Both the position numbers and the translations under genes were made by a program. The notes beneath the pieces were generated by a model, which saw only the letters and a list, made by a program, of their open reading frames with translations, had not been told where the DNA came from and searched no databases. A stretch of 64,000 nt of DNA from Pegea sp. RAD2-039 (lineage: Eukaryota > Chordata > Thaliacea > Salpida > Salpidae). The stretch covers positions 62,001 through 126,000 of the forward strand of contig JAQGEQ010000195.1 of the NCBI GenBank assembly GCA_034620365.1. The letters are read 5' to 3'. Each line of letters starts with the position of its first letter. Positions within the stretch are counted from its first letter, which is position 1. Shown piece by piece: positions 60,901 through 64,000 of the stretch.

Positions 60901-63900
60901 GTACATTTGGTTTATATATAGCTTCTTACAAAGTAAAATGTTTTTATACCTCCATTAAGGCCATTCAGTTAAATTTTTCTGTGACATTTATTAAGTAAAT
61001 GTTTTTAACTAAGTGTATTTTGTAGTTTAAGCATAATAATTGTGTTTTAAGGTGAGAAAGATTAATTTTCATCTGTCAACGATAAAGCTCATTTAAAGTG
61101 TAACCTGTTTAAAGAATTCTTTATAGTTGCTTCTTGAAGTTTGCTTTAAGTAAGCCACAAGCTCTAGTAGTGGTGAATAATTTTACTGAGAAACAATATT
61201 TAAGTTGACCAGAAATTGCTTGTAAGTTAACATCAGTATCAGCCGGAGCTAATTCATCTTATTTCTAAAAAGTTTCAGTCAAAGACAAATCATTATTTCT
61301 TTCAATTTTTCAATATGTAAACCAAGATGATATTCATTCTTATATTTGTTGGTTTAAGATAAGTTCGCCGCTGAATCGATCTAAATGGCAAATAACAATA
61401 ATGCTTCATTTCATATTCCCAAACACAAAGTTCGCTTTCAAAGCTTTTGAAGTGTTTAGTAATGAAAATAGTATATCTGGAACTTCCGCCTTTCCGCAAA
61501 GAAGGTTTTGGTAGTTGCTTTTTCTTCTAATTCAAGCAAAAAACAACTTTGCGTCGCTTTCATAAAAGTCTAAGATGTTCTTTAATACAAACTATGAGTT
61601 TGAGAATACAAACAACAAAGTTCATTTTCTCATATGTTGGTTTATACAGTGAAAATCAAATTAAATGATCTTTTTTTTACCCTGAATTACTTTAAGGTTT
61701 TAACTTTAACTTATTACAAGTTTCATTGCAAGATAAAAGTCTCTTGAAGAAGTTAACAATCTTTTAAGTGAAGATTATCATCTCAAAAATTTTGAAATCA
61801 TCTTTCACAACCGCCTTGTAAAGTTATTTGATCAAAGAATTGATTGCCACTAAGATCATTTTTTGATGTGGTTGTTGTAAACCAGAAGTTTAGATTCTCT
61901 TTAAATTCCATCCAACAAGATATTTATTAATTCTTGTCATATCATAAAGTAAATAATGACTAATAACTTCAAAATTTTGAATATTCCCTTAATCTTTACA
62001 TAAACATTATTTAGTGAAATTAAATATTATTCATAATTGAATCATTTGTTGAAATGAACTTTGGAATTTTCTCTTTCCTTTTGTTTCTACAAAGGACTAA
62101 AGTTCAAGTATTTATGTCCACGTGACTATGAAATGTAGTAGAAAATCTCTTCTTTGAAGCTGTTGTTGATTTATTTTCTTCATTTTCTTCTCATCAAAAC
62201 AAAACGTGACAAAGCTCAGTGATATGTCTGAAAATAAAGAGACTTAATGTTCTCAACCACAATAAAATCACAAACAAAACGTGTCCTTCCATCAAATAGT
62301 TTACTTTCAGTTAATCTTTTTTTCTAGGTCCCAGCGGTCAGAGGCTAAAGATAGTGGAGACGCCTGAACTTTAAACAATAGCAATTTCTGTTTGTTTAAC
62401 TTTGACAACAAATGAAAGTCCAAATGAGTCGATGTTTCTGTGTTGCAATCGGACAAGTGTGAAATCGATTGAGTCCTCAAAATTGTCTTTTTAATAAAGT
62501 GGAATATTGTTTCATCAAGCTAAAAATAATCATTAAAAAGTCAGCAGAATGATGTAGGCAAAATCTCTTTTAAAAATCTGATATCTTTTGATAGATTTCT
62601 TTTTAATGTCGCCAAATTTTTATCTTACTAATTTTATAGTAGATTCAACTGAGAACTAGTTTACAACATGTTAAACGTGATGATAGTCACATGTTTAGCT
62701 ATTTCCATCTATACATATTGTAATTTATCAGTTTTAACAATTGATGACATTTGTAAAAAGTGAAGCTGGTGGTCTTATTGCTTTAGATTGGAAAAGTAAT
62801 TTTGAATTAGTTCTTCTATTATGACTAAGAAGTTATAGAGTCATAACAAATATAAAAGCATAAAGTTCGCTTTGATTTAGATGAAAACGAAGGTGTTTGT
62901 TTAAACTCTTCTTGATTTAATTTTTCTTTTTACTAACTTGTTAAATTTTGATAATTTTCGTTTTATATTGATTCTGTCATAAAAGATTTTCGATAAAAAC
63001 TTTTTCAATAAAATTTCATACAGAGTCAAATTACGAAAAAGTCAGTTGTCAAAAATACTTCAATAAATGGAAGATAAGAAACTTACTTATATCTTTTATA
63101 TTACATCAGAGATTTTAAAACTTTTAAAGATGATGACCTCCTGCGGAAGTTCAGTTTCCTCCAAGTAAATACTTTTACCAAAACTAGATTTTCTTTAACA
63201 ATTATCTGGATTTATCTTTAAATTAGGAAGTGAAAGAAAATTAACAGCTGCTACTAATTAAAATGCTTAAAATGATTTAGTTTAAGTTTTCGCGTGATAG
63301 AATTTGTTATTGGCTCATGTTGTATAACTTTCATTAAATATTTAGTTGATTTCTATCTGCACATGAAGACTAATTAAGATCTATAACTCGACTGTGTTTA
63401 TTTAATTTTAGTTTGAACTCAATATTCTACAATTTCAGTCAGCAATTATGATTAAAGAAAATGAAAAACTTTAATTGGCTTTACACTAATTACAACTGGT
63501 AATTAAGTAAGATAATTCATATATCAGTAAAACGTTTTGTTAGTTAATACCATAACTTTGTTTTCAACTTCAATGAATGAAGCATTATTAGTTTTGCTAC
63601 AAACATTAAAATAAGAAGATTACATAAAAATAATTGTCAAATAATTCATTGTAGAACTAGTTTAAAACTTCTGACTCAAATCATTTTAAATGATTATTCG
63701 TTTTTAATAAAACGACTTTAGAAAATTTCAGTCTGTTTATTTCATAATAGACTAACATTTTTAAGTAATTTATTCAACATACAAAACTATTTCGTATTCA
63801 TGATTTATTTTGCTTTTTGTTATAATTAAAAACTGCATCAAAAACTTTGGAACCAAAAGTCACCAAAATCACAGTTTATTCTTTAGTTAATAAAAGATTA

Positions 63901-64000
63901 ATAATTTTTTTGTCAGTTGTCACAATCTTTAAGTTATATACAAAAATAATTAGGTTGATTTATGTTACAAGTTCATTTTAATCTCAAATATTTTGAATAA
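57908..64000. other. AT-rich region with no convincing gene
   Basis: Six kilobases without a supported gene. Exon-like fragments: 62329-62368 (+), after a strong pyrimidine tract ending CTAG, reading SQRSEAKDSGDA plus stop; and about 63106-63163, open on both strands with splice-like edges. A 62-codon ORF at 59321-59509 (MSCPYCLKSLIQ…) has a good start context but Lys/Leu/Ser-rich low complexity. None can be linked into a gene. Confidence 0.4.

Noticed and set aside
61302..61499. 65-codon minus-strand ORF MRKGGSSRYTIF…
   Set aside because: Short, no family resemblance, no splice context.
1..64000. Transposable elements
   Set aside because: I saw no reverse transcriptase, transposase or integrase frame and no clear long terminal or inverted repeats by eye; a repeat-library search could still find decayed copies.

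Overview
The window looks like an AT-rich metazoan nuclear genome. It has GT-AG introns, a Pol III tRNA gene, and proteins typical of animals: cadherin, Ig-superfamily, LRR membrane, Dickkopf and cholesterol-25-hydroxylase-like. Gene content (CDH23-, CH25H-, ALCAM/MCAM- and Dkk-like) together with many introns of 40-60 nt suggests a compact deuterostome genome, possibly a tunicate. This is an inference; species cannot be fixed from the sequence alone. No bacterial, viral or CRISPR features were seen. All multi-exon models were built by hand from splice-site and reading-frame phase. Several sum to an exact multiple of three, which supports them.

Layout. 0.2-0.66 kb (+): last two exons of a gene entering from the left. 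2.5-6.2 kb (+): a 17-exon type I membrane protein with five Ig domains, ALCAM/MCAM-like. 11.8-31.9 kb (+): a 43-exon cadherin of about 2,389 aa that I identify as CDH23-like, with signal peptide, 19 cadherin repeats, a membrane-adjacent domain, one TM segment and a tail of about 150 aa. Four other genes lie inside its introns: an antisense acidic unknown gene (14.3-15.7 kb), a sense intronless LRR membrane protein (22.5-23.6 kb), an antisense six-exon CH25H-like di-iron hydroxylase (26.5-27.7 kb) and an antisense tRNA-Thr(CGT) (31.2 kb).

32.2-35.2 kb (-): a four-exon gene for a 256-aa unknown protein, convergent with the cadherin. 37.5-38.5 kb (+): a three-exon gene for a 136-aa basic unknown protein. 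39-54 kb: mostly AT-rich non-coding DNA with a few weak gene candidates. 54.2-57.9 kb (+): a four-exon secreted Dickkopf-like protein (248 aa). 58-64 kb: AT-rich with no convincing gene.

The most unusual signal is the palindrome TGACGTCA. It occurs roughly 50 times, about 46 of them between 18.8 and 32.3 kb and none that I found before 18.8 kb. It lies inside more than half of the cadherin's very short introns and, in exons, in two different reading frames.
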